A stretch of 64,000 nt of DNA from Bedellia somnulentella (GCA_963576735.1 OY755182.1:5952001-6016000); one strand, 5' to 3'. Counted from the first letter of the stretch, positions 21,600 through 32,486 are shown. Program-made: numbers and translations. Notes: generated from the sequence alone by a model not told the origin.

Positions 21600-22140
21600 C
21601 TAATAAATTCAATAAAACAAATATTTTAAAAACATCGATAAATCACGGTCCTCATAGATTAAAAAACGTTAGATAGGTCATTTACGAGGAAACCGGCGCT
21701 TACGAGTGGCACCGATTGTGGCAGATGAACGCACACCACTAGAAATATATCCAAACAGCACACCAAGAAATACATTTGAAATGTAGGCGAGATAGCATAT
21801 CTTAAACCAAGCGCTAAAAAGAGATAAACATATTTTCTCTGTACCGTCGTGAAATATGACACTATGACGGCCGTTTGACAAAGAGAGCTATACACACGAT
21901 TTATTATAAATTATAATTAAAACGTTGTAAATTTATAATGCTTACGAATGATAAGTAATCTCATCATTTTAGTATTTTATTTTACTATAGTTTGTGCAAA
22001 ATCTCATCACACACGACGGCATTCTCGATTATTTTGATAAACAAACACGCCAAAACAGGTAAACGATTGCGACGGCAGCTAGTGCGCGACTGAAGTCAGA
22101 TGAGCCATTTAGCCTATTTTTTAAGTGCCACTTATGAGCG
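21600..22140. other. Unassigned stretch
   Basis: Open frames on the minus strand (21659-21895, 21678-21881) overlap in different frames and show no domain. No family match in the window. Confidence 0.3.
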
Positions 22141-22385
22141 CCCATGACTTATCTACGGTTTTATATTAGTACATCTATGACGGTCCTACTCATGCCCGAG
22201 CGCCGCCCGCCGCTTGATCAGAGCTCGGCGAGCTGCCTTAGGGGTTGGACCTGTGTCGCGCGCGTCTTGAGTTACAGATCTAACTATTTACGCGCGTGCG
22301 GCGCCGTTAGTGTGCGAGTGACCTATCTGTATACGATGCGCGTCAATGTAGGCGTGAGAGTGACTGTGCGTACGGATAGCATTAG
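22141..22385. other. GC-rich, CpG-rich island in AT-rich DNA
   Basis: Contains GAGCGCCGCCCGCCGC, TGTCGCGCGCGTCTTGAG and GCGCGTGCGGCGCCGTTAG. An ORF of 117 codons (22144-22497) spans it but resembles no family I know. It could be an unmethylated regulatory region, a non-coding first exon or a repeat fragment; the sequence does not decide. Confidence 0.35.
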
Positions 22386-22550
22386 CAAATATAAAAGAAT
22401 ACATTCAATTTATAGATTTCACTCATTTTTATATGTTATGTTATTAATATTGTTTAATTTATTAGGAGTGGGAAAAAGAACAAAATCGTTAAAGTAACTT
22501 CTAATTTCAATTAAAAATATTGAATACCTAGTTACAAGTGTAAACTGACA

Positions 22551-22757
22551 ATTACATACATATACTCACGGCTATAAATCCCTCCTCAGCCACTTTTGAA
22601 AGTTGATTTGGGAAAAGATTGTAATAATAAATGATTTCGTTGACGATTCTCCAACCACATCGCCCAAAAATCACTTAAAATCCCCTATACCCTAAGTCAC
22701 CTCTTACGATCACGGGTAGAAATGGGGTATTGTTATTCTACGCCGACACAACACGGC
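22551..22757 (-). mobile_element. SIDE element, internally deleted
   Basis: The tail ACATATACTCACGGCTATAA is intact, the next 30 or so bases (GGGGTAGCC...) are deleted, then CTCAGCCACTTTTGAAAGTT and the rest follow to CGCCGACACAACACGGCA. Confidence 0.8.
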
Positions 22758-22889
22758 AAAAATTATGAAATTAACACTGTAATAATTTTGTATAAACTGA
22801 CAGGGGTAGACGAATCTATCCTATCATTACATTTTATATTGTAAACGGCCATGGTAGACACTTTTTTTGAATTTGATATTGATAACCTT

Positions 22890-23050
22890 GGGTAAGCGAT
22901 ACAGTTTTCGTCACCCTGACTGTTATAGCCACTCGCAAATATTTTAGAAAGAAAATGAAATAGTCATAAACAAATGTCCGAACCCATGCTATAGAAAATA
23001 TTTGTGAGTGGCTAAAACTGTCGAGTTGACAAAAACTGTATTGCTTACCC
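22890..23050. mobile_element. Short inverted-repeat element (MITE-like hairpin)
   Basis: GGGTAAGCGATACAGTTTTC at 22890 is answered by GACAAAAACTGTATTGCTTACCC (reverse complement with scattered mismatches) ending at 23050. The arms are about 56 bases, including AGCCACTCGCAAATATTTT / AAAATATTTGTGAGTGGCT, around a spacer of about 50 bases. No transposase. No obvious TSD. Confidence 0.6.
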
Positions 23051-23204
23051 TACTGTATGTTTTTAAAACGCGCGCACTGCGTCGCGTCGTGGAGACGGCC
23101 GCCCGATCGGCGCGGCGCAAGCGCTTCATCACGCCCGCGGGGGCAGCACCCCCTGAGATGATATTTTTCGCTGAACCAACGGGTGTGTTACAAAATCCTT
23201 AAAT

Positions 23205-23515
23205 CTACTGAGCTAGAAGCAACACCGCCGCTTCTCAAATCCGAGGTTTGAGTTCAAATCCTGATTCGTGCCTACACCAATGCATCTTGTCTTAAGTTCT
23301 ATGTGTGAATAATTTTAACGGTCAGAGAAATCTTAGTAAGGAGAGATATTGCATTCGTAATAAACGGCGACAAGCCTGCCTTCTAACATGTTAATACACT
23401 TTTCAAGCAAAAATGTGGGTACACTAAATACCACGTAACAAAATTAATACGTGATGGTCAGAGGTTAAGTCCTTTGCCACCCTTTTGGGTATTGACGGCG
23501 TAACTTTTAAGCAGA
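23205..23515 (+). mobile_element. SINE-2, old diverged copy
   Basis: B-box GAGTTCAAATCCTG, the block TCGTGCCTACACCAATGCAT, then GGCGACAAGCCTGCC, AAAATGTGGGTACAC and a worn tail TGACGGCGTAACTTTTAAG. All family blocks are in order but strongly mutated. Confidence 0.6.
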
Positions 23516-23581
23516 GTTGCATATTCACAGACACTTCTCATATTAACATACATACATACATACATACATATTCTCACGCCG

Positions 23582-25710
23582 TTAGTTCCCATTGGGGTAG
23601 GCAGAGACTATCGATCGCCACCTTGTACGATCCTGGCAAACCTCTCTGGCTTCGTTTACATCCATCAATCTTTTCATACATGCTCTTTTATTCTTCATAC
23701 TGCGGACACCTGCCTTTTGAACACATTTTCTATTTGATCCAAATGTGTCCTCCGAGGTCGTCCTCTACTAACATTACCTTCCACATTGGATCTATATATC
23801 TCTTTCACCAATTTACTGTCATCCATCCTCTCTATGTGCCCAAACCATCTCAACATTCCTTTTTCTATCTTTCTTACAATATCATCTTTTACACCACACC
23901 TTTCACGAATCACATCATTCCTCACACGATCACATAACCTTACATTACACACTTTTCTGAGGGATCTCATTTCTACTGCATTTACTCTACTTTCATGCTT
24001 CTTCTGCCACTCCCAACATTCACTGCCATACATAAGCGTAGGAACAAGGACAGCATCATGCACAGCCATTCGGGCCTTTTCAGACACCGACTGACTAGAC
24101 ATTAGACTACCATTACCCTTTATATTAGGCATTACCCTTTTTCACTCTTCTCTCGATATCTTCATCACACTTTCCATCCCTTGTAAACAAACTTCCTAAA
24201 TATACAAACTCTTTCACTTGTTCCACTTTCTTACCATTAATCTCAATCACGCATTCGGTCATATTCACCTCTCTCTCAAAAACCATAGTTTTTGTTTTAT
24301 CCACATTCACCCTCATTCCCTTTTTTTTAAAAGACGCACATGCAATATTCATCATCTCTTGCAGCTCTTCCACCGATGATGCAAGTAGCACTTGATCGTC
24401 GGCATATAGGGGGCATTTAATGATGAATCCACCCATTCTCAATTCATAATCACTTTCACGCAACTCTGTTAAACAGTCATCCATGAACAAATTGAAGAGC
24501 CACGGGGAAGCTACACAACCCTGTCGGACACCCCGAGAGATCCCGAACCAGTCAGTATTTTCCCCGTTTACTTTCACACATGCACTGGAATCCTCATAGA
24601 GTGATACCAGTGCACGTATAAGTCGACTCCCCAAACCGAACTTGGATAACACCTCCCATAAACACTTTCTTACCACCCTATCATACGCCTTCTCTAAATC
24701 AATGAAGGAGCAATACACCTTTCGGTTCTTAGCTAAGAACTTTTCGGTGATGCTCCTTAAAGAGAAGATTTGGTCCATACATCCCATTCCCTTTCTAAAT
24801 CCTGCTTGCACATCCCAAATTTTATCATCCGTTTCTTTCATCACTCTTTCAATCAAAACCTTTGCATACAATTTACCGACAATGCTGAGTAGGCTAATTC
24901 CACGGTAGTTTCTAGCCTCCTGGTGTGACCCCTTTTCTTTATATAAAGGCACAATTACCGCTTTGCACCAGTCTTGTGGCACTTTGCCACTCGACCAGCA
25001 TTTTTGGAAAAGGAAGTACAACCAGGAAGCCACCACCCCTTTAGCAGCCCTCAGCATTTCAGTGTTTATCCTGTCATACCCTGCCGCTTTCCCTAGTTTC
25101 ATACTTTTCATTGCTTTCATTATTTCTTCCATACTGATCTCACTGTCACTAAAGTCACCCATAACGTCGTTCCAATCAACATTACTGCCGATTGGCGAAG
25201 AAATGGATGTATCCTCTTTTTCAAAGAGTCCCTCAAAATAGTTCTTCCATACTCGTCTTATGCTACTTTCATCCGTCGCCAATTCACCCTGTTCATCTCT
25301 CACAACATTCACTCTCGTGTTTTGGGAAACTCCCTTTTCTTTCCGGATATATTTCCAGAACAACTTTTGGTTATTCCGGAAATTATCAGAGAGTTTCCTC
25401 TCACACCATTCTATCAGATCACGCTTTTTCTTTTCTATTTTCTTCTTAACCTCATTCTTCTACATCATCTGTTACTCTTGTTACTAGCTTTAATCGCTAG
25501 TAAATCTAAACAAGCTTTCTTCTTATCTCCAACTGCCTCTTTCACATCTTTATCCCACCAACTTGTTGGTGGTCTATTTGTTCTTTTACTCAATCCACAT
25601 ACTTCCGTCGCAAATTCAACCATTGACGATTTGAGCACATCCCATACTTCTTCTATTTCCAATTCATCCTTCATCTCCACGCAACTTAGCCTGTCGTCCA
25701 ATTTCTTCAT
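23582..25710 (-). pseudogene. LINE-A reverse transcriptase region, mutated
   Basis: The main intact frame is 24125-25363 (412 codons): R-N-Y-R-G-I-S-L-L-S, Y-C-S-F-I-D-L-E-K-A-Y-D-R-V, G-V-R-Q-G-C-V-A-S-P and the catalytic P-L-Y-A-D-D-Q-V-L-L-A are all present. Upstream codons in 25465-25710 carry the linker between endonuclease and RT. Downstream, 23695-24132 carries Y-G-S-E-C-W and L-R-W-F-G-H-I-E-R-M. The breaks between these frames are frameshifts or small indels: near 25715, between 25465 and 25363, near 24100-24135 with a short local rearrangement around ATTACCCTTT, and near 23715. The ORF would end at the TAA complementary to 23582-23584 after the peptide Y-P-N-G-N. Box style fits the RTE clade. 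Non-functional now. Confidence 0.88.
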
Positions 25711-25719
25711 ATATTCATC

Positions 25720-26636
25720 TCAAATATTTTCATCCTCTTCCAATTTCTCCACTTTTATTCTAGCAAATTCAGTTGTCGACACTTTGGCCCTGTGACGCCA
25801 ACGCGTGCACAGTCCCCTTAATCGTGATATCACGAGAAAGTGGTCTGTGCCAACGTTAATGCCCCTATGGACTCTGGTGTCAACAACCTTTGCTCTTAGC
25901 CTTTCATCCACTATCATGAAATCTATCATACTTCTCTCGCTTCCCCTCTGTCTAGTATACACATGGATATCTTTGTGTTCAAACAACGTGTTCGTAACAC
26001 AAAGATTCCTCCCTAAACATACATCAATCACTTTCTCCCCATTCTCGTTCACTCTTTTATCACCAAACTTTCCTAAAACTCTTTCACAGCCGTTGCGTGA
26101 CACCCCAACCCAACCATTAAAATCTCCTAACATAACAATTCTCTCATTCTGATCACACCCATTCGCAACATCGTCTAACAGATTCCAAAACTCCTCCCTC
26201 TCGGATAGTGATCTGGACATGTCCGGAGCATACACGCAAATTATGCGCATCCGGACAAGCCCTACCTTCACCTTTATCCACAGGAGCCTTGGACTCACAC
26301 ACGCATAATCATGCACTTAGCCATCCTTTCAGATATCAGAAGTCCCACGCCTTGTCAAGCTCTGTCACTCTCGGCAACTCCCGACCAGATAGCTGTAAAT
26401 GGGCCAAGTTGTGAAACCTCTTTTTCCTTGCGCTTAGTTTCATTCACACACAGAAAATCTAGTTTTCTTTCTTCCATAATCAAACATACTTCATCAAATT
26501 TTTCATGCATCCCTCCACACACATTCATCGTACCAAAGCGGGTCTCTTTAGCCCACTTTTCGCCCCGTGAGGAACCACGGCGTGATGAGTGGCGAGCTAC
26601 ATCGCCGCCTCCGTGTTTTTTTGTAGATGAACACAT
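25720..26636 (-). pseudogene. LINE-A apurinic-type endonuclease region, mutated
   Basis: The N-terminal endonuclease of LINE-A, in two frames. The first (26355-26636) has N-V-C-G-G-M and F-L-C-V-N-E-T-K, where E-T is the metal-binding glutamate region. The second (25720-26316) has V-C-V-Y-A-P-like I-C-V-Y-A-P-D, M-L-G-D-F-N-G-W-V-G, E-R-S-M-I-D-F-M-I-V-D and G-T-D-H-F-L-V, which contain the expected catalytic Asp, Asn and His. A TGA at the position normally holding Trp (about 26352) and a frameshift near 26318 separate the two. The start of translation is not certain; an ATG at 26636 lies about 280 bases from the element's 5' end. Confidence 0.85.
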
Positions 26637-26639
26637 TGT

Positions 26640-26913
26640 GGCCCCACGAAAAGCAAGGGAAATATATTGTCCGCCTAGCCAGAGCCCCGCTTGACTAGGT
26701 AAGGTTATTTAGTACCCGGAGTTCACCAGGCTCCGGGACGGCGGCACGCTAACGACCAGGCTCACCCCTGGCCACGCATCCCTCGGCACGGCAGACCTTG
26801 GATTGGTGTAGGGGAGAAGATGAAAAAGCCCTTTTCCCTTAGTCGACTTCTACGACACCCACGGGAAGAGATGGGGTAGTGCTATTCTATGCCGACACTA
26901 CACAGCAAATTAA
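26640..26913 (-). promoter_or_regulatory. LINE-A 5' leader (putative internal promoter region)
   Basis: The 270 bases between the 5' end and the first ATG. The outermost 70 or so bases (GTGTAGTGTCGGCATAGAAT ... GTCGACTAAGGG) are the same module that begins every SIDE copy. The inner part is GC-rich (GTCCCGGAGCCTGGTGAACT). LINEs of this kind need an internal promoter downstream of the first base; that role here is inferred from position only. Confidence 0.5.
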
Positions 26914-27049
26914 TTCTCATATTAAATAATAAATATTTGTAGTTAACATTCTATAAAAAACTTTTTAGTAAAGTAACTGAGAAATCTAGTTCTAAAAGCG
27001 AACATTGTTTGAAATACATATTGGTGTGTAAGTGTCTCTCTAATCTTTA

Positions 27050-27125
27050 GTCAGAGCGACAGGGGTATACCCGGAGGTCGCGAGTTCGATCCCCGCCGGT
27101 GTTGAAATTTTTCTTTCCTTTATTT
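27050..27125 (+). mobile_element. tRNA-derived SINE (SINE-3)
   Basis: GAGCGACAGGGGTATACCCG, B-box GAGTTCGATCCCCGC, GGTGTTGAAATTTTTC, TTTCCTTTATTTATTA. The head is truncated. Confidence 0.6.
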
Positions 27126-27905
27126 ATTACTAGTGGATCGGCCCAGCTCCGCACGGGTAGCGTAGTTTTAAAAACATCTGAGGTTTCTTCAATCACTGCT
27201 CAAGATTTATGAAATTTAGCGCCTTGCCTTGATTACAATTTGTAGCACTTCAGAATATTGTTACTTTGTGATTTTGAAAGCGCTTTTATGAACGTTTCTG
27301 TCATCTGAACATAAGCTAATTTTTCAGGTTGAGTTAGTAGAGTTGATTATAAAAAAAATGCTACGCAAAATTTAAATAAACTAAAAAAGAAACAATATAG
27401 GATGAAACTACTGGCGCCATCTAGTATGTTATATGCAAGTTAGTAAGGATTTGGTTTTGGTCTATTTTATTTCATTGTATATTTTTGGTGTTTCTGTACC
27501 GATTTCTATGTTTTTTTTTTATTGAATAGGTAATAATGTTATCGTTTTTAAATTAAGGGTGAGTGAGAGTATAATAAACGTGAAAGTAAACATATATCAT
27601 CAGAATGCTCCGAACTGTCAAGCTATCAGGAGTTACACGTGATATCGTGAGTCAACTATGAAAGATAGACATATGCTGTTGAGGGATATTCCCTTAACTG
27701 CCGAAAAATAAACTATTACCTGCCCAGGAGTATGAAGAACAATTGAACCAAGTTTCGTTAAAATCCGTCGAGTAGTTTTTGTTTCCATAAGGAACATACA
27801 AACCGACAGACATCACTAATCAACCCCTAATAGTTATTTTGAAATTTTATTTATTTCATGTACAAAATTGACCTCTCTACACATTTATTATAAGTATAGA
27901 TTAGA
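27126..27905 (+). repeat. CTAGT...TATAGAT interspersed repeat
   Basis: Starts ACTAGTGGATCGGCCCAGCT and ends CATTTATTATAAGTATAGAT, the same ends as 19487-20505. The inner text GGCGCCATCTAG and CCGTCGAGTAGTTTTTG is typical of such insect repeats. It begins exactly where SINE-3 ends. No coding content. Confidence 0.6.
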
Positions 27906-28484
27906 AATACTACATTTTTTATATCAATAATAATATTATATGATCCTATTATGCGTATTACACAGCTTTTAATTCAAATCTGCGATAAAACACTCAATCA
28001 TCCCTCGTTTTCTACCTTTAGGGTAAGAATTTTGTCTTTAAATTTAAGGCTATCATACAAGTATACCTTCCTTTTAAAAAATAACTAATAAATTGATGTG
28101 ATATGCTTGTTAAAGTTGTACAATTAGTGAGCAAAGCCTCAATGATAGCCTATTTTTACTTCCCTTAGAATGGGATTTCCATTGCAAATTTAAAATGGGG
28201 TTAATTTTAACGTGTACTTTTTCTTACAAATAAAGAATTATCAAAATCGAATAATCTGTTCAAAAGTTATAAAGTAGGTCAAAAACGTATACATAAAAAA
28301 ATAATGCCAACGTATTGTTTACCTCTTCCATTTTTCATCAATTAATAAAAATATTAGGGATGCTTACGAAATTTGCAATCAAAGAACACATAATGAGCAT
28401 TATGAGTTGATAGTTGATAGATAGTAGATAGGTAGTTGAGTTGATAGTAGCCAAAGATTTCACCAAGTGATATCTATAAAACCA
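27906..28484. other. Unassigned AT-rich stretch
   Basis: No ORF of interest and no family match in the window. Confidence 0.35.
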
Positions 28485-28670
28485 AGTTTATCTTGAGCCT
28501 GCTTGTTTGAAACTATACGATAATTTAGATGGCATCGTTTCCACGTAATTGGATATTCATTACTTTACCCCGCATAGTCTGTTCACATCTCAGGAGGTGA
28601 TAATTCAACTATTATAATTATAGGAAACAAGTTTCGTGAGTGGAAAACGTGACGTACATGATTGAACTTA
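28485..28670 (+). repeat. Dispersed repeat (TAGATGGCGTCGTTTCC type)
   Basis: Same block order as 10800-10990: TTTAGATGGCATCGTTTCCA, ACCCCGCATAGTCTGTTCAC, GGAGGTGATAATTC and GAAACAAGTTTCGTGAGTGG. Confidence 0.55.
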
Positions 28671-28671
28671 C

Positions 28672-28935
28672 TGTCCTTTTAATATTATAAATGTGAAAGT
28701 TTAGATGTTTTTGATGTTTGTGTGTTTGAGGTAAAAAGGCTTCTCAATCACAAAATAGATAATGACCCAAATTATAACATAGGATACTTTTTATCCCGGA
28801 AAAAATTGACGAATAATATGATTGAACTCAGAGTGTACCGGAAAAATGAACTCAGAGTGTACCAGAAAAAAAGCCTAAAGTTTGGAAGACAGAAGAGAAA
28901 ATTTACAGTACGAAGCCTGTCGGGCCAGCTAGTAA
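28672..28935 (-). repeat. CTAGC/TATAATATTAGT-type interspersed repeat
   Basis: Starts (on +) TCCTTTTAATATTATAAATG, has TACTTTTTATCCCGGAAAAA and ends CTGTCGGGCCAGCTAGT. A short internal duplication of GAACTCAGAGTGTACC is present at 28823-28864. Confidence 0.6.
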
Positions 28936-29100
28936 CTTATAAAGTGGACGTGTATTCGTGTAACGTTACAGATGTAATGTTTATCAAACTCAAATATTCA
29001 CGCCGTATATGCGTGAAGGGGTTGGCAGAGGTACTAATACATCTGAACTGAACATCACATGACATTATCAACTAATGTTCAGAGTGCCGACGTTTTACTT

Positions 29101-29253
29101 ATATGTTCAACCGATATGTTCAACAAACTTCCTTCTGACATATTGGAATGGCCTGTGGCATCTTTTAAAAAGGCAATTAAAGCCATGCTTTTAAAGAAAT
29201 CTTACTACAGTGTACAAGATTTTTTAAACGACGAGGACCGAACGCGCACATGA
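29101..29253 (+). pseudogene. C-terminal end of a CR1/Jockey-like LINE ORF
   Basis: About 50 codons to a TGA. The motif M-F-N-K-L-P-S-D-I-L, then F-K-K-A-I-K and S-Y-Y-S-V-Q-D-F-L matches the usual ending of CR1/Daphne-like reverse transcriptases, where N-x-L-P and Y-Y-S-V/I-x-E/D-F-L are typical. The frame is open upstream to 29059, but those codons are SINE-2 sequence. Confidence 0.65.
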
Positions 29254-29599
29254 CCGTGTCCGTAAAGCTATAAATCTTCCCTCGTTATTCCCAGGAATAA
29301 TTGTCTGGTGAGGATTTTTCTTCTCACGTTATGTGATTGGTTTTTGTGATGGACAATTTAGTTTAATTATCTCAAACTAGCGCTTGGTTAAGTCGCATAG
29401 AAAATCTTTTATAAAGTAAAATATGACCCAAAATTGTACAAACCATATTTTGAAAAAATGTGAATGTAAAGAGTTTCTTTGTTGCTTTTTCTCTTTACGA
29501 ACACCTTCCGAAGCAACGGACTAATCATAAACTTAAAAAATTTGAAGTTCAAAAAAATGCTAGATGTTAACTTAATTTTGAAAAATAAACTTTTTGACT
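29101..29599 (+). mobile_element. 5'-truncated LINE fragment nested in SINE-2
   Basis: 499 bp between TTTTACTT direct repeats (29093-29100 and 29600-29607). It begins inside a coding region and ends in an AT-rich 3' region with AAAAATAAAC just before the join. Younger than the SINE it interrupts. Confidence 0.8.
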
Positions 29600-29845
29600 T
29601 TTTACTTGGACAGTGGACTTACGTGATAGGAGGCAGGCGTGTCACCATTTTAAGCGAATACAGTGTCACATGACTAAGTCCAACTTATTCATTTGTGTTT
29701 CCACATGACCATAACCATAACCGAGATTATTAATTACGATAAATTAGCGACACATATGACTTAAGAAAAGCCGAATTGGTGTAGGCCCGACTAGGGAACC
29801 GAACCGATGCCTCTCTGCATAATAAGCACATGTTCTAACCCCTTT

Positions 29846-30367
29846 TTTTTCTCATGGGGTAATCCTCATGGATGCGACGTCACCCGGCGGGGTGACGAAG
29901 GTATGTCGGACTCTTACTGACTAAAAATCCATGGTGGCCATATTCGGTGCTTTGTGCGGGATTGGTGGGAACGCCCGTGGCAGTCTACCTCCAATCCCGT
30001 GCACCGCGCCTCTCGGCGTCCATCTTGGGGGACTTGAAGTCGCCCACTCCCCCTTGTGCTTCCTCAGCACCGCAGTTGTTTGGGCCACAAGTTCCAAACG
30101 CCCGCCCCCTCGAGGTTCTCCTAGCGGAGTAGCAGACTGCAACCCGCCGGTCGCAGCCCACCACCTCACGGATTTTTTGATGAGGTTTTGTCCTCGGATT
30201 TTTGCGGAAGGTTTACTCCTCTTCCGGTTTTTATATAGGTTTACTCCTCGCGGTCAAGCCTGCACCTCGGCACTGGAATTGCAATACTGCCAGGGTTATG
30301 AGTTCCCCTCTTACTCCCGTTCCCTCTCTACACCTCGAAAGGAAACGGAAGCAACCTACCACCTGAT
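29846..30367. other. GC-rich stretch, probably repeat-derived
   Basis: GC-rich over about 400 bases (CACCCGGCGGGGTGACG hairpin near 29881, CCATCTTGGGGGACTTG, CGCCCGCCCCCTCGAGG). Overlapping long frames on both strands (29921-30169 minus, 29931-30425 plus, 29947-30132 plus) are a product of the base composition. It lies between a SINE-2 head and a SIDE fragment, so a mobile origin is likely. No product named. Confidence 0.35.
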
Positions 30368-30495
30368 TTTTAACGAGGTTTTATTTCTACCATCTTGTCC
30401 CCTATCAACTTTCAAATGTGGCTGAGGAGTTCCTAGCTGTAAAGTTCTGGCTACCCTTTTTTGGGATTTATGGCCGTGATGACATATGTATGTCT
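30368..30495 (+). mobile_element. SIDE fragment (3' half)
   Basis: ACCATCTTGTCCCCTATCAA, TTCAAATGTGGCTGAGGAG, TCTGGCTACCC, GGGATTTATGGCCGTGA and ATATGTATGTCTG. Confidence 0.75.
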
Positions 30496-30499
30496 GTAA

Positions 30500-31670
30500 G
30501 CTGATTATTAATTTAAGAATTCTTATCTTTACTTACAATACAATTGGTAGGGTAGGTGGTTCTGTCATTTTTTTCATTGTTATAGTTTTGGGTAAAGATG
30601 ACACCTAGTGGCAGAATTTTTGAGCGTTAGTTGGTGGAAGACGATTCTCAAGAGAAAAAAAATTACCAAACGATGAAATTAGCGTTGGTTTTTGGCTTTA
30701 CGAAAGATAATAACTATATTATCTTATGTTCCTAAGCCAATTCAAGCAGTGATCACAGTATTGAGTATACATAACATGCCAAAAGTTGACGAGGTTACAA
30801 AAAAACCGTAAATTATACTTTTCTACAATCAGACCAAAATTTGAGAAGATCTGCTAGACCAAAGATGCTACATTATAATACAGCTCGTCGCACACGGATA
30901 TAGTCATTAAATGTATTGTACAGGCTTCTCGCTTTTTCGGCTTCAAATAGTTACGTCGTCGTCCGATTATCTACGCCCAAGAACAAAAAATTTAAAGCAA
31001 CATACAGACATACTTATACTCACGGCTATTAATCCCAGAAAAGGGTAGCCAGATGTAATTGTAAAAGTTCAATGCGACATCGGAATCTCACTAGGACGCA
31101 TTCTCAACAGCAACAATGAAACAACTCCATCATCAGCAGTTGCAATTAGCAGCAGTGCTGAAGCAGTATAAAGTAAAAAATATTTCGCATGTGACTCCAA
31201 AAAAAACGCATAACACAATATATGTGTTTTGCGAAAACCCAATTTGCATTGAATGCCCTAAGAAAATGTGCATTCACTGTCGTGAAAAACAATAATATTG
31301 ATCACCTGCAATTTTGTTGAAGATTTTATTATTTGATTGAAACCTACATTTAATATTATCTCTTGATTACTGCAGTAGTTAAAAAAAATAAGAAAAAAGT
31401 CCTTATCCTATGTTAGTGATTTTTTTCATCAAAGTACAGCCTTTTCTAAGCTTAAAATAAGGAATGATGTTTGTTAATTGAGATTATAGTATAAAAAAAA
31501 CTAAATTAATATGCTTTTTTTTATTTAATAAATAGTTTGATACATTCTTGATCCAATTTTAATTTAATAGGAAACCTGTCCCCTATAGATTTTACAATAT
31601 GATGTTATTTCACCTCTCCGTTTTTGAGACGTATGGTAGGTGGTTGCGTGACAAAAGTAGGTGGAAGGTG
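30500..31670. other. Mostly unassigned stretch
   Basis: Contains a 45-base SIDE tail fragment at 31012-31055 (TATACTCACGGCTATTAATC ... GGGTAGCCAGA). Near 30600-30900 the text (ATGACACCTAGTGGCAGAA, AGCGTTAGTTGGTGGAAGAC) looks like a worn DNA-element or LINE remnant but has no usable frame. Confidence 0.4.
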
Positions 31671-31673
31671 GTA

Positions 31674-31887
31674 CATAAACGTTCACGCCGTTTATCCCCG
31701 AAGGTGTTGGCAGAGTTATCAATACTTCTGAACTCACATGGCAGCGCAATCTAGTGTCCAGAGAAGGTACCCACGTTTTGCTTAGACAGTGTATTCACGT
31801 GATAGGGGGCAGGCCTATCGCCGTTTTGTACGAATACACTGTCACATGACTAAGTACAACTCAGCCATGTGGGTTTCCTCACGATGG
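31674..31887 (-). mobile_element. SINE-2, truncated
   Basis: Tail CATAAACGTTCACGCCG, GTGTATTCACGTGATAGGGG, ATTCACGTG and TTTCCTCACGATGG; similarity stops there, before the tRNA head. Confidence 0.8.
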
Positions 31888-32486
31888 TAAAGGGTTAAAA
31901 TATCGCTTCGCGTACCTAAACTTCATACTATGAAACCATGCACGGGTTCACCCCTCCTGACCAGTAGTTTATGCTGATAAGAAAACTGGATTCTATTTAT
32001 TTTGTAATGATGCATAAAAACCACATATATTTGAATCGAAATCGTTACACACACTACGAATAGGTACCATGTATTTTAAAGACATGCACATAATCTTTTG
32101 TGGTTAAACGCTGTGGTTGAATTGAGAATAGGCGAATAGATTTTAGTTTGTATATTATTATTATTTGTCTACAGCAAGGGAGGTAAATAGTCTTAACTAT
32201 TTTAATTACCTATATCAAATTTTGATCACTAGACGAACTCTAGAATAACATTGTACTTATTATAAAAGTATTTTGCTACGTATTTACAAAATTTCAGATG
32301 CAAAAATATTTTCCTAAAGTTTTTGCTAAAAACAAGACCAACTTTTTTTGTTTACTTACCTAATTGCCTACATCTTGTCGGATTCTTTTCTGCGCATATT
32401 TATTTTCAGCCTAGCAAATAATGTTTATCCATACTGATTAGGATATGATCGTGTGTGAAAGAGAGCAATATTAATTTATGAAAATC
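31888..32486. other. Unassigned AT-rich stretch
   Basis: No ORF or repeat similarity found within the window. Confidence 0.35.

Larger units (their letters stand above)
23547..26913 (-). mobile_element. LINE-A, full-length RTE-like non-LTR retrotransposon
   Basis: 3367 bp between exact 12-bp TSDs TTCTCATATTAA (23535-23546 and 26914-26925). The 3' end at the left is (CATA)n, then TTCTCACGCCGTTAGTTCCC. The 5' end at the right reads, on the minus strand, TTTGCTGTGTAGTGTCGGC and is followed by a 270-base leader. One coding region (endonuclease then reverse transcriptase) fills most of the element. The stop codon lies within the conserved tail, so there is almost no 3' untranslated region. Truncated relatives are at 8853-9685, 58068-58535 and many smaller places, so this is the reference copy for the window. 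Confidence 0.92.
28988..29845 (-). mobile_element. SINE-2 copy split by a LINE insertion
   Basis: The left half (28988-29100) holds the tail (ATTCACGCCGTATATGCGTG) up to GACGTTTTACTT; the right half (29600-29845) resumes at TTTTACTTGGACAGTGG and continues to the tRNA-like end (GGTGTAGGCCCGACTAGGG). The 8-base TTTTACTT appears at both joins and is the target-site duplication of the inserted piece at 29101-29599. Confidence 0.85.

Noticed and set aside
29921..30425. 164-codon protein in the GC-rich stretch
   Set aside because: Three overlapping frames are equally open; the 3' end runs into a SIDE fragment. Composition artefact.
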